From assembly GCA_036322835.1 (NCBI GenBank), contig AP027304.1, positions 3,348,001-3,412,000 on the forward strand: a DNA stretch of 64,000 nucleotides, read 5' to 3'. Shown here in pieces: positions 49,625 to 58,078 of this stretch (positions are counted from its first letter, which is position 1; the number at the start of each line of letters is the position of its first letter). The notes beneath the pieces were generated by a model. The model was not told the origin of the DNA, did no database searches, and worked only from the letters and a program-made list of their open reading frames with translations. Source of the stretch: Tenuifilaceae bacterium CYCD. Its GTDB lineage: Bacteria; Bacteroidota; Bacteroidia; Bacteroidales; Tenuifilaceae. The translations under genes and the position numbers were made by a program.

Positions 49625-50320
49625 TCAATCAATACACTCCACAAAGTCGAGTTTCCACTTATCTATATTGAGTGCGGTTAGGTAGCCTGTACCAGGAAGT
49701 TGGCCTTTGTAAACACAACCCGCATCAATCCCAATCAAACGGTTCTCCCTCAGCATTACGTCCCTAATTATAAAATCAATAGGCGTTGGTGTATGACCAT
49801 GAATAATTGTGTATCCGGGCATAAAATCGGACGGTACTTGAGCAGGACGGTTCCAGAGCATTGCATCGGTATCAGCAAAAGGATTCATAGAATGGTAGTT
49901 TATCCCACCATGAACTAGAATGAACTTGTCATCAACTATTAAGTGAGATTTTAACGATTGGAAAAAAAACAAATGCTTAGGTGGAATGCTTTCGTAAATA
50001 TTCAATCTATATTTTGACTTAATACCATAACTCTTTAAAGTGCTCTGGCCAGAGTTTATCATCCAAAGATTTAAATCGGATTTGCTCATGAATGAGTTAA
50101 GCATCATATGCTCATGGTTTCCCAATAGACCTTCAATGCCAATCCCCACATCCTTAAGACCCAAAATATAATCAATTACACCAGCACTATCGGGTCCCCG
50201 ATCAATAAAATCGCCCAAAAAGTAAATGGTATCTGATGCCGTGATGTTAAGGCGATCCTCAACCAAACTTCGCAGCGTTTTGATGCAACCATGAATATCG
50301 GGGATAATATATGTCGACAC
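49625..50320 (-). CDS. Serine/threonine-phosphatase-like metallophosphoesterase
   Basis: A 231-residue calcineurin-like phosphatase with the PPP-family metal motifs in order: PDIHGCIKTL (about 8), GDFIDRGPDS (about 36), GNHEHMML (about 66), plus histidines in LVHGGINYH and IIHGHTPTPID. Related PrpA/ApaH-type proteins dephosphorylate proteins or nucleotides; the substrate here is unknown. Divergent from the ttcA-like gene, with 63 bp between starts if the GTG start of that gene is right. Confidence 0.9.
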   Translation of the reverse strand: MSTYIIPDIHGCIKTLRSLVEDRLNITASDTIYFLGDFIDRGPDSAGVIDYILGLKDVGIGIEGLLGNHEHMMLNSFMSKSDLNLWMINSGQSTLKSYGIKSKYRLNIYESIPPKHLFFFQSLKSHLIVDDKFILVHGGINYHSMNPFADTDAMLWNRPAQVPSDFMPGYTIIHGHTPTPIDFIIRDVMLRENRLIGIDAGCVYKGQLPGTGYLTALNIDKWKLDFVECID

Positions 50321-50355
50321 AGCGAATACTTTTTATTAAAATTACGATTTCGTGC

Positions 50356-50363
50356 TATTTTTG
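50356..50363 (+). promoter_or_regulatory. -7 promoter box that argues for the GTG start of the ttcA-like gene
   Basis: TATTTTTG is a full match to TAnnTTTG and is followed by GC, as is common. A transcript starting here (about 50370) excludes an ATG at 50291 as the start and fits the GTG at 50384. Confidence 0.5.
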
Positions 50364-50383
50364 CAAACAATAATCCAAGAAAA

Positions 50384-51130
50384 GTGTCGACTCCATCCAT
50401 AATAAAGAAACTCGAAGGGAAAGTAAACCAAACACTATTCAACTATAACCTTATCAACAACGGCGATAAAGTTATGGTGGGGCTATCTGGCGGCAAGGAT
50501 AGTTACGCCCTACTCGATTTGCTTATTAGTAGACGTAGGGTTTTACCCATCGACTTTGAACTACACGCATGCCATGTAATGGCTACCGATATGGATTACA
50601 GGGCCGATGTTGGCTTTATGCAACAATTTTGCTCGGAAAACCAAGTTACATTTCACCTTCGGGAGATAACCGTTGAGTATAACCCATCAGATCGAAAACC
50701 GGCCTGTTTCATCTGTAGCTGGAAACGACGTAAAATGCTTTTTACTACCACACGAGAGTTTGGCTGCAATAAACTGGCACTAGGGCATCATTTGGATGAT
50801 GCCATCGAGACACTGCTGATGAATATGATTAATCACTCATCAATCAGTTCCTTGCCGCCAATACTATCGATGTTTGATGGCGATATTAACCTTATTCGGC
50901 CACTGTCTATTTGCCTTGATAGAGAACTAGAATTATACGCTTCCGTAAAAGAATTTCCATGCGAAATAAAAAAATGTATTTATGAGAAGGACACACATCG
51001 AGAATCGATCCGCCAAATAATTGCAGAAATGGAAAAGATAAACCGCGATGCCCGAAAAAATATCTACACATCTATGCAAAATATCTTTGATGAATATATT
51101 GTTAAAAAACCTGATTTAATATCTAAATAA
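50384..51130 (+). CDS. TtcA-like PP-loop tRNA 2-thiolation protein
   Basis: A protein of about 248 residues in the TtcA/TtuA-like PP-loop ATPase family, which thiolates tRNA bases (C32 in TtcA). PP-loop SGGKDSYALLDLL; a CFIC pair in PACFICSWKRRKML; GHHLDDAIETLLMNM; and RPLSIC followed by PCEIKKC, where TtcA has a third cluster cysteine. These cysteines suit a [4Fe-4S] cluster. I choose the in-frame GTG at 50384 (VSTPSIIKKLEGKVNQTLF) because a promoter box sits at 50356-50363 and because the ATG at 50291 would lie inside the divergent phosphoesterase gene. Confidence 0.82.
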   Translation: MSTPSIIKKLEGKVNQTLFNYNLINNGDKVMVGLSGGKDSYALLDLLISRRRVLPIDFELHACHVMATDMDYRADVGFMQQFCSENQVTFHLREITVEYNPSDRKPACFICSWKRRKMLFTTTREFGCNKLALGHHLDDAIETLLMNMINHSSISSLPPILSMFDGDINLIRPLSICLDRELELYASVKEFPCEIKKCIYEKDTHRESIRQIIAEMEKINRDARKNIYTSMQNIFDEYIVKKPDLISK

Positions 51131-51174
51131 TAAAAACAAATATTTCATAATCAAAATATTATACATAACTTAGT

Positions 51175-51432
51175 ATGAGTAATTTAAAAACTACAGTTAT
51201 GACAAATAGCGAAAACTGCCCCAAATTAGGGAAATGCCCTATATACATTAACAATGTATTCTTCAACCCCAAAGCAGGCGAAACCTATCGTAAGCTGTAC
51301 TGTAATGCAGGATTTGCAATTTATTCAACCTGCAAACGCTATATAGTATCGGAGAAAACAGGGAAACCTGTTCCTGAATCCGTAATGCCAAACTCCGCTT
51401 TATCCGTAGACGAAATAATAAGTAAAATGTAA
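51175..51432 (+). CDS. Small cysteine-rich protein, function unknown
   Basis: An 85-residue protein with five cysteines spaced CPKLGKCPIY (C-x5-C), YRKLYC, then STCKRY. It has no signal peptide; a second ATG at residue 9 (MTNSENCPKLG) is possible. The C-x5-C-P ... Y-C ... C-x-R-Y pattern recalls short metal- or redox-binding domains found at the N-terminus of some signalling proteins, but I cannot name a family. It follows the ttcA-like gene by 44 bp on the same strand. Confidence 0.7.
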   Translation: MSNLKTTVMTNSENCPKLGKCPIYINNVFFNPKAGETYRKLYCNAGFAIYSTCKRYIVSEKTGKPVPESVMPNSALSVDEIISKM

Positions 51433-51539
51433 CTTAAGGTTTGATTAATTAATTGAAAAAAACCTCGTTAGTTAGTCTTAGGGCATGTTTTGCTATTGAC
51501 ATTAAATGAAAAATGGCTTAACTTGATACAAAAAAAGAC

Positions 51540-52265
51540 ATGACAACTGTAGCAAAAATAATTGAAACCAGAGGAGTAATGATGAAAGAGGAGAAGGTAC
51601 AATCCCTTTCCGAAAAAATCTTCTCAAACTCTATGGTTCTAGAAAATTATGAACCCTACCCTGGATATTACGGAAAAAACATTCCTAACGATGTAATACC
51701 CCGCTCAATTTTTCTGATACTTGTTAGGGAATACGAGCACATGTTCCTTGCCAGAACCCTGCAGAAAATAAGCCGTGCTATAAACCATAAATGCAATGGA
51801 ACCTATGGTTATCTGGATATCGGTGAGCATCGTTATTATTGTATCAGAATAAAGAATCTGAAATGCTTCGAAGAAATTCCCCTGTTACAGGAAAAATTAA
51901 TTTCGCATGGAATCGACTTCCGAAGAAGTAAACCCATCAACGATGTAGCATTAATCACCATAGAAAAAACATTTCTTTTAGAACGGCATATTGAAGGTAT
52001 ATATTTCGACCTTGCTGGAGAACATAAAAACTACTTCGATATTCCAGCTCCACTTACGTGGGAGGAGTTTAAAGAGGTTACTAAATCTGTTAAAAATAAC
52101 ATCAGCAATAACTTTTTTGATGCGGCAATGGGTTACTTTTGGACAACCGAAGGCCCTCAGGATATGGTTAGAATCTATGACCAAAAAATTGATCTCGATA
52201 GAATAAAGGAAATACGAAGAGCCTACCTCAACGAAATTGAACGTAGAGGTTTAGTTTCGTTTTAA
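51540..52265 (+). CDS. Conserved-looking hypothetical protein
   Basis: A 241-residue soluble protein that I do not recognise. It has no signal peptide or membrane segment. Visible are an N-terminal ENYEPYPGYYGKN, a basic amphipathic stretch (LQKISRAINHKCNGTYGYLDIGEHRYYCIRIK), and a C-terminal helical region ending RIKEIRRAYLNEIERRG. An alternative start is the ATG at 51579 or 51582 (MKEEKVQSL). Codon use is like its neighbours. It ends 2 bp from the convergent ung gene. Confidence 0.7.
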   Translation: MTTVAKIIETRGVMMKEEKVQSLSEKIFSNSMVLENYEPYPGYYGKNIPNDVIPRSIFLILVREYEHMFLARTLQKISRAINHKCNGTYGYLDIGEHRYYCIRIKNLKCFEEIPLLQEKLISHGIDFRRSKPINDVALITIEKTFLLERHIEGIYFDLAGEHKNYFDIPAPLTWEEFKEVTKSVKNNISNNFFDAAMGYFWTTEGPQDMVRIYDQKIDLDRIKEIRRAYLNEIERRGLVSF

Positions 52266-52267
52266 GG

Positions 52268-52951
52268 TTAGTACAGACTCCAGTCAATCGGCTCTTTACC
52301 CATAGCGGTAAGGAGCTGATTGGTTTTTGAGAAATGCTTGCAGCCAAAGAATCCGCGATGAACTGATAATGGCGATGGATGAGGCCCCAATAAAATATGA
52401 TGTTTGGATTTATCGATTATTTGAGCCTTAGCCTGTGCATACGCCCCCCAGAGAATAAAAACTAACCCTGCCCTTTTCTCCGATAAGGCCATAATTGCCG
52501 CATCAGTAAAGTTTTCCCAACCTTGCCTCTGATGCGAACCCGCCTGATTTGCCCGAACAGTTAAGGTAGCATTTAAAAGTAACACGCCCTGCTTTGCCCA
52601 TTTCTCCAAATTTCCATGGTTAGGAGTTGGAATGCCAAGATCATCGTTCAACTCCTTGAATATATTTATAAGCGATGGAGGCTTAGGAATGCCTACCGGA
52701 ACCGAAAAGCACAACCCATGCGCTTGCCCCGGACCATGATAAGGATCCTGACCAAGAAGAACAACCTTAACATCATGGAATGGTGTAAGGTTAAAAGCCG
52801 AAAATATTTGCGAACCGGGAGGGTAAACCGAATAATGCTTTTTTTCTTCAACAAGGAATTCCTTTAATTTAACAAAATAATCTTTGCGGAACTCGTCCAT
52901 TAAAACAGTTTTCCAACTTTCCTCAATCTGAGGGTTGACCTCCATGCTCAT
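52268..52951 (-). CDS. ung: Uracil-DNA glycosylase, family 1
   Basis: Excises uracil from DNA. The 227-residue product carries the family-1 motifs: VVLLGQDPYHGPGQAHGLCFSV (catalytic D in GQDPYHG, about 65-90), LLLNATLTVRANQAGSH, and HPSPLSVHRGFFGCKHFSKTN (H in the leucine loop, about 190-210). Start may be the ATG at 52949-52951 or two codons inside. Stand-alone housekeeping gene. Confidence 0.96.
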   Translation of the reverse strand: MSMEVNPQIEESWKTVLMDEFRKDYFVKLKEFLVEEKKHYSVYPPGSQIFSAFNLTPFHDVKVVLLGQDPYHGPGQAHGLCFSVPVGIPKPPSLINIFKELNDDLGIPTPNHGNLEKWAKQGVLLLNATLTVRANQAGSHQRQGWENFTDAAIMALSEKRAGLVFILWGAYAQAKAQIIDKSKHHILLGPHPSPLSVHRGFFGCKHFSKTNQLLTAMGKEPIDWSLY

Positions 52952-53062
52952 AATTTAAATCATTTAAAAGTTAAAAGTATTGATAATTTCCGAAAGAATA
53001 CTTAAATTTCAATTGATGATTAAAATCAAACATTTTTTTTAACCAACCAATACAATAAACAT

Positions 53063-53070
53063 TAAATTTG
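53063..53070 (+). promoter_or_regulatory. TAnnTTTG-type -7 promoter box
   Basis: TAAATTTG (full consensus match) with a T-run ending about 22 bp upstream, in the position of the -33 element; 30 bp before the ATG at 53100. Confidence 0.5.
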
Positions 53071-53099
53071 CAAATAACTAGACACTAAAGATATTGGCC

Positions 53100-53405
53100 A
53101 TGAAAAATCTAGTAATCTCAAAAAGTAGGATTCGTAACTACCTTTCCGAAAAACTAGCAAAAAATATACTGAAATCAGATGAGGAGGATCTTATTCTAGT
53201 TTTAAGGTACAATGCACTAGGCGGCTTTGAGTTTTTATCGGACGATGATCTTTTTGAGAATTTTTCTGCATCGTTACCCGAAATGGACTTTGTTGAAATG
53301 GTCGGTTCAGATGATTCTCATATACATCTTGCGGTAAAATCTCAGCATCGCGATGAAGAAGACGCCATCTTAATTGATGTAAAGAGGACGCTACAGATAA
53401 TTTAA
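53100..53405 (+). CDS. Small acidic hypothetical protein
   Basis: A 101-residue soluble, acidic protein (SDEEDLILVL; LSDDDLFENF; SQHRDEEDAILID). I recognise no domain. The ATG at 53100 is a better start than the TTG two codons upstream, and a good promoter box lies 30 bp before it. A modest inverted repeat (ACCCATCG / CGATGGGT, 53428-53456) follows and may end the transcript before the alcohol-dehydrogenase gene. Confidence 0.68.
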   Translation: MKNLVISKSRIRNYLSEKLAKNILKSDEEDLILVLRYNALGGFEFLSDDDLFENFSASLPEMDFVEMVGSDDSHIHLAVKSQHRDEEDAILIDVKRTLQII

Positions 53406-53427
53406 ACTAAAATAGCAATAAATGTAG

Positions 53428-53456
53428 ACCCATCGCTGAACATTCTGCCGATGGGT
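53428..53456 (+). terminator. Weak terminator-like hairpin
   Basis: ACCCATCG / CGATGGGT, perfect 8-bp stem with a 13-nt loop, followed by TGTTTAT. The T-tract is short, so termination may be partial. Confidence 0.5.
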
Positions 53457-53490
53457 TGTTTATATGTAGAAACAACATAAATTAATTTAT

Positions 53491-54648
53491 ATGAAGAATT
53501 TTGATTACTATAACCCAGTAAAAATCCTTTTTGGAGAGGGAAAAATTGAACAAATCTCAACCGAACTAAATCGTGGCAATAAAATCCTTCTAACCTATGG
53601 AGGGGGAAGCATCAAAAAAAATGGCACATACGATAAAGTGATTAAAGCACTAAGTTCCTTTCAGGTTATTGAATTTGGGGGAATTGAAGCAAATCCAAAG
53701 TACGAAACACTAATAAAAGCCGTTCAGATTGTAAAGGAACGAAAAATTGATTTTATTCTTGCAGTTGGAGGAGGCTCCGTAATTGATGGCACAAAATTTA
53801 TTGCAGCGGCATCTCTTTACGAAGGTGCAGACCCGTGGGATATTCTTGTAAAAGGCGTAAAAATTGAAAAAGCAATTCCATTTGGGACTATACTAACCCT
53901 CCCCGCAACTGGTAGCGAAATGAACTCTGGTGCGGTTATTAGCCGATTATCAACAAAAGAAAAATATGCATTTGGCAGCCCTGTTTTATTCCCAAAGTTC
54001 TCAGTGCTTGACCCAACGACTACCCTATCGCTTCCTCCAAACCAAATTGCCAACGGAATTGTTGATGCTTACATTCACACTGTAGAACAGTACCTAACCT
54101 ACCCTAGCAACTCTCCTATTCAGGATAAGTTTGCAGAATCAATCCTTAAAACATTAATAGAAGTTGGCCCAAAAACCTTGAGCAATCCAAACGATTTGGC
54201 CCATAGGGCTAACTTTATGTGGAGTTGCACAATGGCCCTGAATGGGCTTATTGCAACAGGCGTTCCAACCGATTGGGCTACTCATATGATTGGTCACGAA
54301 CTTACTGCTTTTTTTGGACTGGATCACGGTGTTACGTTAGCAATTGTATATCCAGCCCTACTACGCGAAATGGTTGAATTCAAAAAGGATAAACTTTACC
54401 AGTACGGCGAGGAAGTTTGGGGAATCAAAAACGATGGTAGCCCCGAAACTATTGAAAAGATTATAAATAGGACTGAAGAATTCTTCCAGTCACTAGGTGT
54501 AAAAACAAAACTTAATGAATACGGAGTAACCAAAGAGCAAACAAAACCTATTGTGGAACGCTTTAAGAATAGAGACTGGAAACTCGGCGAACAAAAAAAC
54601 ATCACTCATGATGTTGTTGAACGAATTTTCAGCAGAACATTCAATTAA
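53491..54648 (+). CDS. Iron-containing alcohol dehydrogenase (butanol-dehydrogenase-like)
   Basis: A 385-residue NAD(P)H-dependent group III alcohol dehydrogenase that reduces aldehydes to alcohols. Features: FGEGKIEQI at the N-terminus, nucleotide-binding GGGSVIDGTKFIA (about 91-103), TLPATGSEMN, and metal ligands D and H in NGIVDAYIHTVEQY and H, H in GHELTAFFGLDHG. Resembles BdhA/YqhD types used in fermentation or aldehyde detoxification. Stands alone and is followed by a strong terminator. Confidence 0.93.
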   Translation: MKNFDYYNPVKILFGEGKIEQISTELNRGNKILLTYGGGSIKKNGTYDKVIKALSSFQVIEFGGIEANPKYETLIKAVQIVKERKIDFILAVGGGSVIDGTKFIAAASLYEGADPWDILVKGVKIEKAIPFGTILTLPATGSEMNSGAVISRLSTKEKYAFGSPVLFPKFSVLDPTTTLSLPPNQIANGIVDAYIHTVEQYLTYPSNSPIQDKFAESILKTLIEVGPKTLSNPNDLAHRANFMWSCTMALNGLIATGVPTDWATHMIGHELTAFFGLDHGVTLAIVYPALLREMVEFKKDKLYQYGEEVWGIKNDGSPETIEKIINRTEEFFQSLGVKTKLNEYGVTKEQTKPIVERFKNRDWKLGEQKNITHDVVERIFSRTFN

Positions 54649-54653
54649 AAATC

Positions 54654-54676
54654 AAGAGGCGCTTAAAGCGCCTCTT
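54654..54676. terminator. Terminator shared by the alcohol dehydrogenase and the small minus-strand gene
   Basis: Perfect 10-bp stem AAGAGGCGCT / AGCGCCTCTT with a 3-nt loop and T-tract on the plus side, 5 bp after one stop codon and 3 bp from the other. Confidence 0.85.
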
Positions 54677-54679
54677 TTC

Positions 54680-54877
54680 CTAGTATTTCTTGAAATATTC
54701 GTTAAAATGCTTTATATTAAAATTCTCGCTAAGGTTTTCTGATGTACTAAAAACCCTGTAATACGAAGGGTTATCCTTTATTGGAGGAATGTAATCAAAC
54801 TCATAGTAGTTGTTAACCTTAAATTTAGATTCACCAACTCCTGCTGATGGATCTTTAATACACTTACACTTATTCAT
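54680..54877 (-). CDS. Small hypothetical protein of 65 residues
   Basis: Begins MNKCKCIKDPSAGVGESKFK and ends NIKHFNEYFKKY. The pattern (CxCIKD, FKVNNYYEFDY, YRVF, FNxxxFNEYF) resembles many short Bacteroidota proteins with an SH3-like or phage-associated look, and the gene ends precisely at a terminator, which supports it being real. Function unknown. It is convergent with the alcohol-dehydrogenase gene and lies downstream of agmatinase on the same strand. Confidence 0.6.
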   Translation of the reverse strand: MNKCKCIKDPSAGVGESKFKVNNYYEFDYIPPIKDNPSYYRVFSTSENLSENFNIKHFNEYFKKY

Positions 54878-54916
54878 TGGTTTATATTTAGGTTTGGGTA
54901 GGCTAGTTAATTAGTA

Positions 54917-55768
54917 TCAGAGTTGATTTAAATACTTATAAGTTAATATTTTATAAAGGAGTTTAGATGCCAAGAAATCGGATGCCTTATCGCTCGAATT
55001 AGGGCACAACTCAACTATATCAAAACCAACAAGATTTTTCCGTTCAATAAGTTTTCTTAAAAACTTTAGCGTGGGATACCATTGCAAACCACCGGGCTCA
55101 GGAGTTCCTGTACTAGGTACTATTGATGGATCAAAACCATCCAAATCGATTGTTAAGTATACATTATCGGTTAATAGATCTATGGCTTTATCCATCCAAT
55201 CCTCATTTCCAACAATGTTATGTGCCCAAAATACCCTTGAAGAATCAACATTAGGCTTTTCGCCAATGTCCATGCTTCGAATTCCTACCTGCACAATTGG
55301 GCAAATCTCCTTGGCACGTGCCATTATACAAGCATGATTATTTTTACTTCCCTCGTACGATTCGCGCAAATCGGTATGAGCATCAATCTGGATTACACTC
55401 ATATTCTTAAACTTCTCAGCATGAGCCTGAATGGTTCCTATACTAACGGAATGCTCTCCACCAATAATGACAACGAACTTGCCCTCATCGAGTAAGCCCT
55501 TTGTCCTTGAGTACACCGCCTCTACCATCTTCTCAGGACTTTTCGATTCCGAAACGGGCTTGTCGGTATAAATTCCTACTTTATATACTTCAGTATCTGT
55601 TTCAATATCATACACCTCCATATTGGCCGATGCGTCTAGTAAGGCCTTGGGGCCTTTATCGGCACCCTTAACCCAGGTGCTTGTACCATCGTACGGTACT
55701 GGTAAAATTGCAACCTTCGAGGTATTTCTTTCTGTAAATGGCTTTGGTAAATCTCCGTAATTAATCAT
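54917..55768 (-). CDS. speB: Agmatinase (ureohydrolase)
   Basis: Hydrolyses agmatine to putrescine and urea in polyamine synthesis. The 283-residue protein has the binuclear-Mn motifs GGEHSVSIG (about 102), DAHTDLRESYEGSKNNHAC (about 126) and DLDGFDPSIVPSTGTPEPGGL (about 208-228), all ligands present. Arginine decarboxylase is not adjacent in this window. Agmatinase rather than arginase is preferred because of the overall spacing and length. Confidence 0.93.
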   Translation of the reverse strand: MINYGDLPKPFTERNTSKVAILPVPYDGTSTWVKGADKGPKALLDASANMEVYDIETDTEVYKVGIYTDKPVSESKSPEKMVEAVYSRTKGLLDEGKFVVIIGGEHSVSIGTIQAHAEKFKNMSVIQIDAHTDLRESYEGSKNNHACIMARAKEICPIVQVGIRSMDIGEKPNVDSSRVFWAHNIVGNEDWMDKAIDLLTDNVYLTIDLDGFDPSIVPSTGTPEPGGLQWYPTLKFLRKLIERKNLVGFDIVELCPNSSDKASDFLASKLLYKILTYKYLNQL

Positions 55769-55852
55769 ATTTGTTCCGATAAATTCGCTGCAATTTTACA
55801 AAAAAAATAGAACATTAGTTTGATTTAATTTACGGCTTGAAGAATAAATAAA

Positions 55853-55889
55853 AAAACAAAAGACCCTTTTACCAAGAGTCTTTTGTTTT
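55853..55889 (-). terminator. Terminator of the ECF sigma operon
   Basis: Perfect 12-bp stem AAAACAAAAGAC / GTCTTTTGTTTT with a 13-nt loop, followed on the minus strand by T residues; 18 bp after the last gene of the operon. Confidence 0.8.
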
Positions 55890-55906
55890 GAAGAATAAAA
55901 TAACTA

Positions 55907-56419
55907 TCAATCCTGAGCATTCATTCCGTTGCAATTTCTCATTCCTCCCATCATTTGTCTTTCAGAACTGCTACGTTTACCATGCATCATCCCTTTTTTT
56001 AACCCCTTTCCATGGTGAGCATTAAAGAACACCTTTTGTTCATCGGTAAGTAATGATGCCACTTCGATCCTGTGCGCTGCGCTTTTCTTCATGATCTGAG
56101 CACGAATTGCCGACATCTCATCAATAGTTTTATTGATTGCGTTCAAATCGGGCTTTTCTGCTGATTCAAGAGTACGCAAATGGGCTCTTTTTTCGCCCAA
56201 TTCATTCTTTAAGGGTGTAATTTCTTTAATATGCTGAACCCTCAATTCCTGAATTTTCTTTTGCTGCTCATCGGTTAAATTAGGAATACGGCACTCAAAA
56301 TTTCCAACCTGATCTGAATTTTGCCCCATTCCTCCTTTGAACTGTGGACCTTGTTGCGAATATGCCGATACTCCAGCCAACATCAATACTACAAGTACAA
56401 TACTACCAATTCTTTTCAT
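55907..56419 (-). CDS. Spy/CpxP-like periplasmic LTxxQ-motif protein
   Basis: A 170-residue exported protein (signal about 1-21, ending SAYSQ). It has two LTxEQ-type motifs (PNLTDEQQKKIQELRVQH and ASLLTDEQKVFFNAHH) and a long charged helix between them: the Spy/CpxP/ZraP fold of periplasmic chaperones and metal sensors. The C-terminus is rich in H, M and G (GKGLKKGMMHGKRS; MMGGMRN), which could bind metal. Last gene of the sigma / anti-sigma operon, 33 bp after a related membrane-anchored paralogue. Confidence 0.87.
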   Translation of the reverse strand: MKRIGSIVLVVLMLAGVSAYSQQGPQFKGGMGQNSDQVGNFECRIPNLTDEQQKKIQELRVQHIKEITPLKNELGEKRAHLRTLESAEKPDLNAINKTIDEMSAIRAQIMKKSAAHRIEVASLLTDEQKVFFNAHHGKGLKKGMMHGKRSSSERQMMGGMRNCNGMNAQD

Positions 56420-56452
56420 AACAATTTGTTTTTAAGTTATTAATTCTGTTTC

Positions 56453-56992
56453 TTATCTATTTCGAGGTCCTCGTTCTGGGCCTCTACGCATGCGCCCTGC
56501 ATTCCTATGCTGCCTTTGCTGATACTCATCCATTTGAATGATCATTCTATTGAAACGTTCGCACTGTCCGGGAGTGCAAAAACTCTTCATTTCAATAAAG
56601 TGCTCAACCATTGCTTTTTTCTGAAGTTTTTGTATATCGCCAAACCTATCAATCAAACTATCAATAACAGCCTTGTTGGGTTTATCCTCTACCACCTCGT
56701 CAGTTATTTGTTTTGAAATAACTTGCATTTGAGCATCGAGAGAATCGAAAGTTCTATGAAAATTATCCCTTAACATCGAGAAATCATCACGCTGCTCCGG
56801 CGTTAATTGAAGCGACCTCGATATAAAATCGCCGGGTTGAGGCGGTCTATTGCCCATATTGTTGAGCGGCTCATTCCGAACTTGCCTAAAGCTGTAGTAC
56901 CTGTACCCTATAGTTGCCAATATGGATATAAGAAGTACTGCTTGAATAACTATTACGATTACTAGAAACCGTGTTTTAGCGAGAAAGTCCAT
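56453..56992 (-). CDS. Membrane-anchored Spy/CpxP-like (heavy-metal sensor type) protein
   Basis: A 179-residue protein with one N-terminal transmembrane helix (about 9-31) and a periplasmic helical domain of the Spy/CpxP type: RSLQLTPEQRDDFSMLRDNFHRTF (about 54-77) and FCTPGQCERFNRMI. A Cys pair (FCTPGQC) and a C-terminal tail rich in R, G and N follow. CnrX-type sensors in other bacteria share this fold and sit beside an ECF sigma/anti-sigma pair, as here: the gene lies 2 bp from the anti-sigma gene. A sensor role is inferred from context. Confidence 0.85.
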   Translation of the reverse strand: MDFLAKTRFLVIVIVIQAVLLISILATIGYRYYSFRQVRNEPLNNMGNRPPQPGDFISRSLQLTPEQRDDFSMLRDNFHRTFDSLDAQMQVISKQITDEVVEDKPNKAVIDSLIDRFGDIQKLQKKAMVEHFIEMKSFCTPGQCERFNRMIIQMDEYQQRQHRNAGRMRRGPERGPRNR

Positions 56993-56994
56993 AA

Positions 56995-57444
56995 CTACTT
57001 ATCATTTTCATTTTCATCAATCTGAATATCGTAGATATTATTAACCGAAGAAGAGTAGTAATCTTCCGCCAAAAGCCCTATGGAATCATTCGAATTTACC
57101 GAGATATAATCAGCGGAGTAAAAGAATGAGCCTAATAAAACTCCTGCAAAAACAGCGGCTGCTGATAGCGTTGTAACCAATATATACCTTTTGGGCGATA
57201 GTAATATTCTATGATGCTCGTGCTTATTGTTAATTTTTGCAATAACTCTTGCAGACATAAAAGCATCGTAAGAATACTCCTTCTTCTCCATGTCAATTAG
57301 TCTATAAACACGACCAACATCTACAAAATCACTTTTACATTTGCTGCAACCCGATAAATGCTCCTCTACTCCCGACAATTCGGCTTTACCAAGCGTACCA
57401 TCGATATACTGAAGCATTAATTGTTTTGTTTTCTTGCAGTTCAT
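56995..57444 (-). CDS. Zinc-finger anti-sigma factor (zf-HC2)
   Basis: A 149-residue inner-membrane protein. The cytoplasmic N-terminus holds the ZAS motif H29-x3-C33-x2-C36 plus C3 (EEHLSGCSKCKSDF), which binds ECF sigma factors. A transmembrane helix follows (about 87-109: YILVTTLSAAAVFAGVLLGSFFY) and then a short periplasmic tail that is acidic and rich in N, D and S. It lies 55 bp after the sigma gene and 2 bp before the Spy-like gene. Confidence 0.9.
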   Translation of the reverse strand: MNCKKTKQLMLQYIDGTLGKAELSGVEEHLSGCSKCKSDFVDVGRVYRLIDMEKKEYSYDAFMSARVIAKINNKHEHHRILLSPKRYILVTTLSAAAVFAGVLLGSFFYSADYISVNSNDSIGLLAEDYYSSSVNNIYDIQIDENENDK

Positions 57445-57499
57445 TTTATGATTGTTTTATGGTTTGACAATAATTTGTATAAAAACTTGCGCTGTTTGT

Positions 57500-58078
57500 C
57501 TATTTTTTTTGGGAATCAACTAAATATGCTCGAAGATTAGATTTAGCCCTGAAAAGTAATGATTCAACCGATGATATGCTCACCTCCATCACTTCCGCAA
57601 TTTCCTTGTATGATAAATCCTGATACTTGCTCAATATCAGAGCAGCCTTTTGGTTTTGTGGAAGTTTATTGATAGCATCCTTAAGCATTTTCTTTTCCTC
57701 GGCCAACACAATTCCATGATCGGCCTCACTACCAACAAAAGATGTTAACGGAGTGTCACATTCTCCCTTGTTATCTTTGGAACCAAAACCAAAGTTAAGG
57801 AGTAACTTTTCCCGCTTTTTCTTTCTTACATAGTTAAGCGATTTATTAACCGCAATGCGATATATCCATGTAGATAATTTTGATTCTTTTCTAAAACTTG
57901 GCAATGATTCATACAGTTCCACAAAAACATCCTGAGCAAGATCTTCAGCCTCATGGTACGAACCGACAAATCCACGGCAAGTAACTATAACCATTCGTTG
58001 ATACTTGTCCACGAACTCGGCAAACGCTTTATGATCGTTATCATCTATAATCCTTTGGATAAGAATACTATCTTCCAT
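57500..58078 (-). CDS. ECF-type RNA polymerase sigma factor
   Basis: A 192-residue sigma-70-family ECF factor: region 2 (about 20-90: HKAFAEFVDKYQRMVIVTCRGFVG, AEDLAQDVFVELYESLPSF, STWIYRIAVNKSLNYVRKKKR) and region 4 (about 133-185: INKLPQNQKAALILSKYQDLSYKEIAEVMEVSISSVESLLFRAKSNLRAYL). First gene of a four-gene operon with its zinc-finger anti-sigma factor and two Spy/CpxP-like proteins, which suggests control of an envelope or metal stress response. Its target promoters are not known. Confidence 0.94.
   Translation of the reverse strand: MEDSILIQRIIDDNDHKAFAEFVDKYQRMVIVTCRGFVGSYHEAEDLAQDVFVELYESLPSFRKESKLSTWIYRIAVNKSLNYVRKKKREKLLLNFGFGSKDNKGECDTPLTSFVGSEADHGIVLAEEKKMLKDAINKLPQNQKAALILSKYQDLSYKEIAEVMEVSISSVESLLFRAKSNLRAYLVDSQKK

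Noticed and set aside
50291-50383. Longer N-terminus of the TtcA-like gene from the ATG at 50291
   Set aside because: It would overlap the divergent phosphoesterase gene and lie upstream of the consensus -7 box at 50356; the extra residues do not resemble the family.
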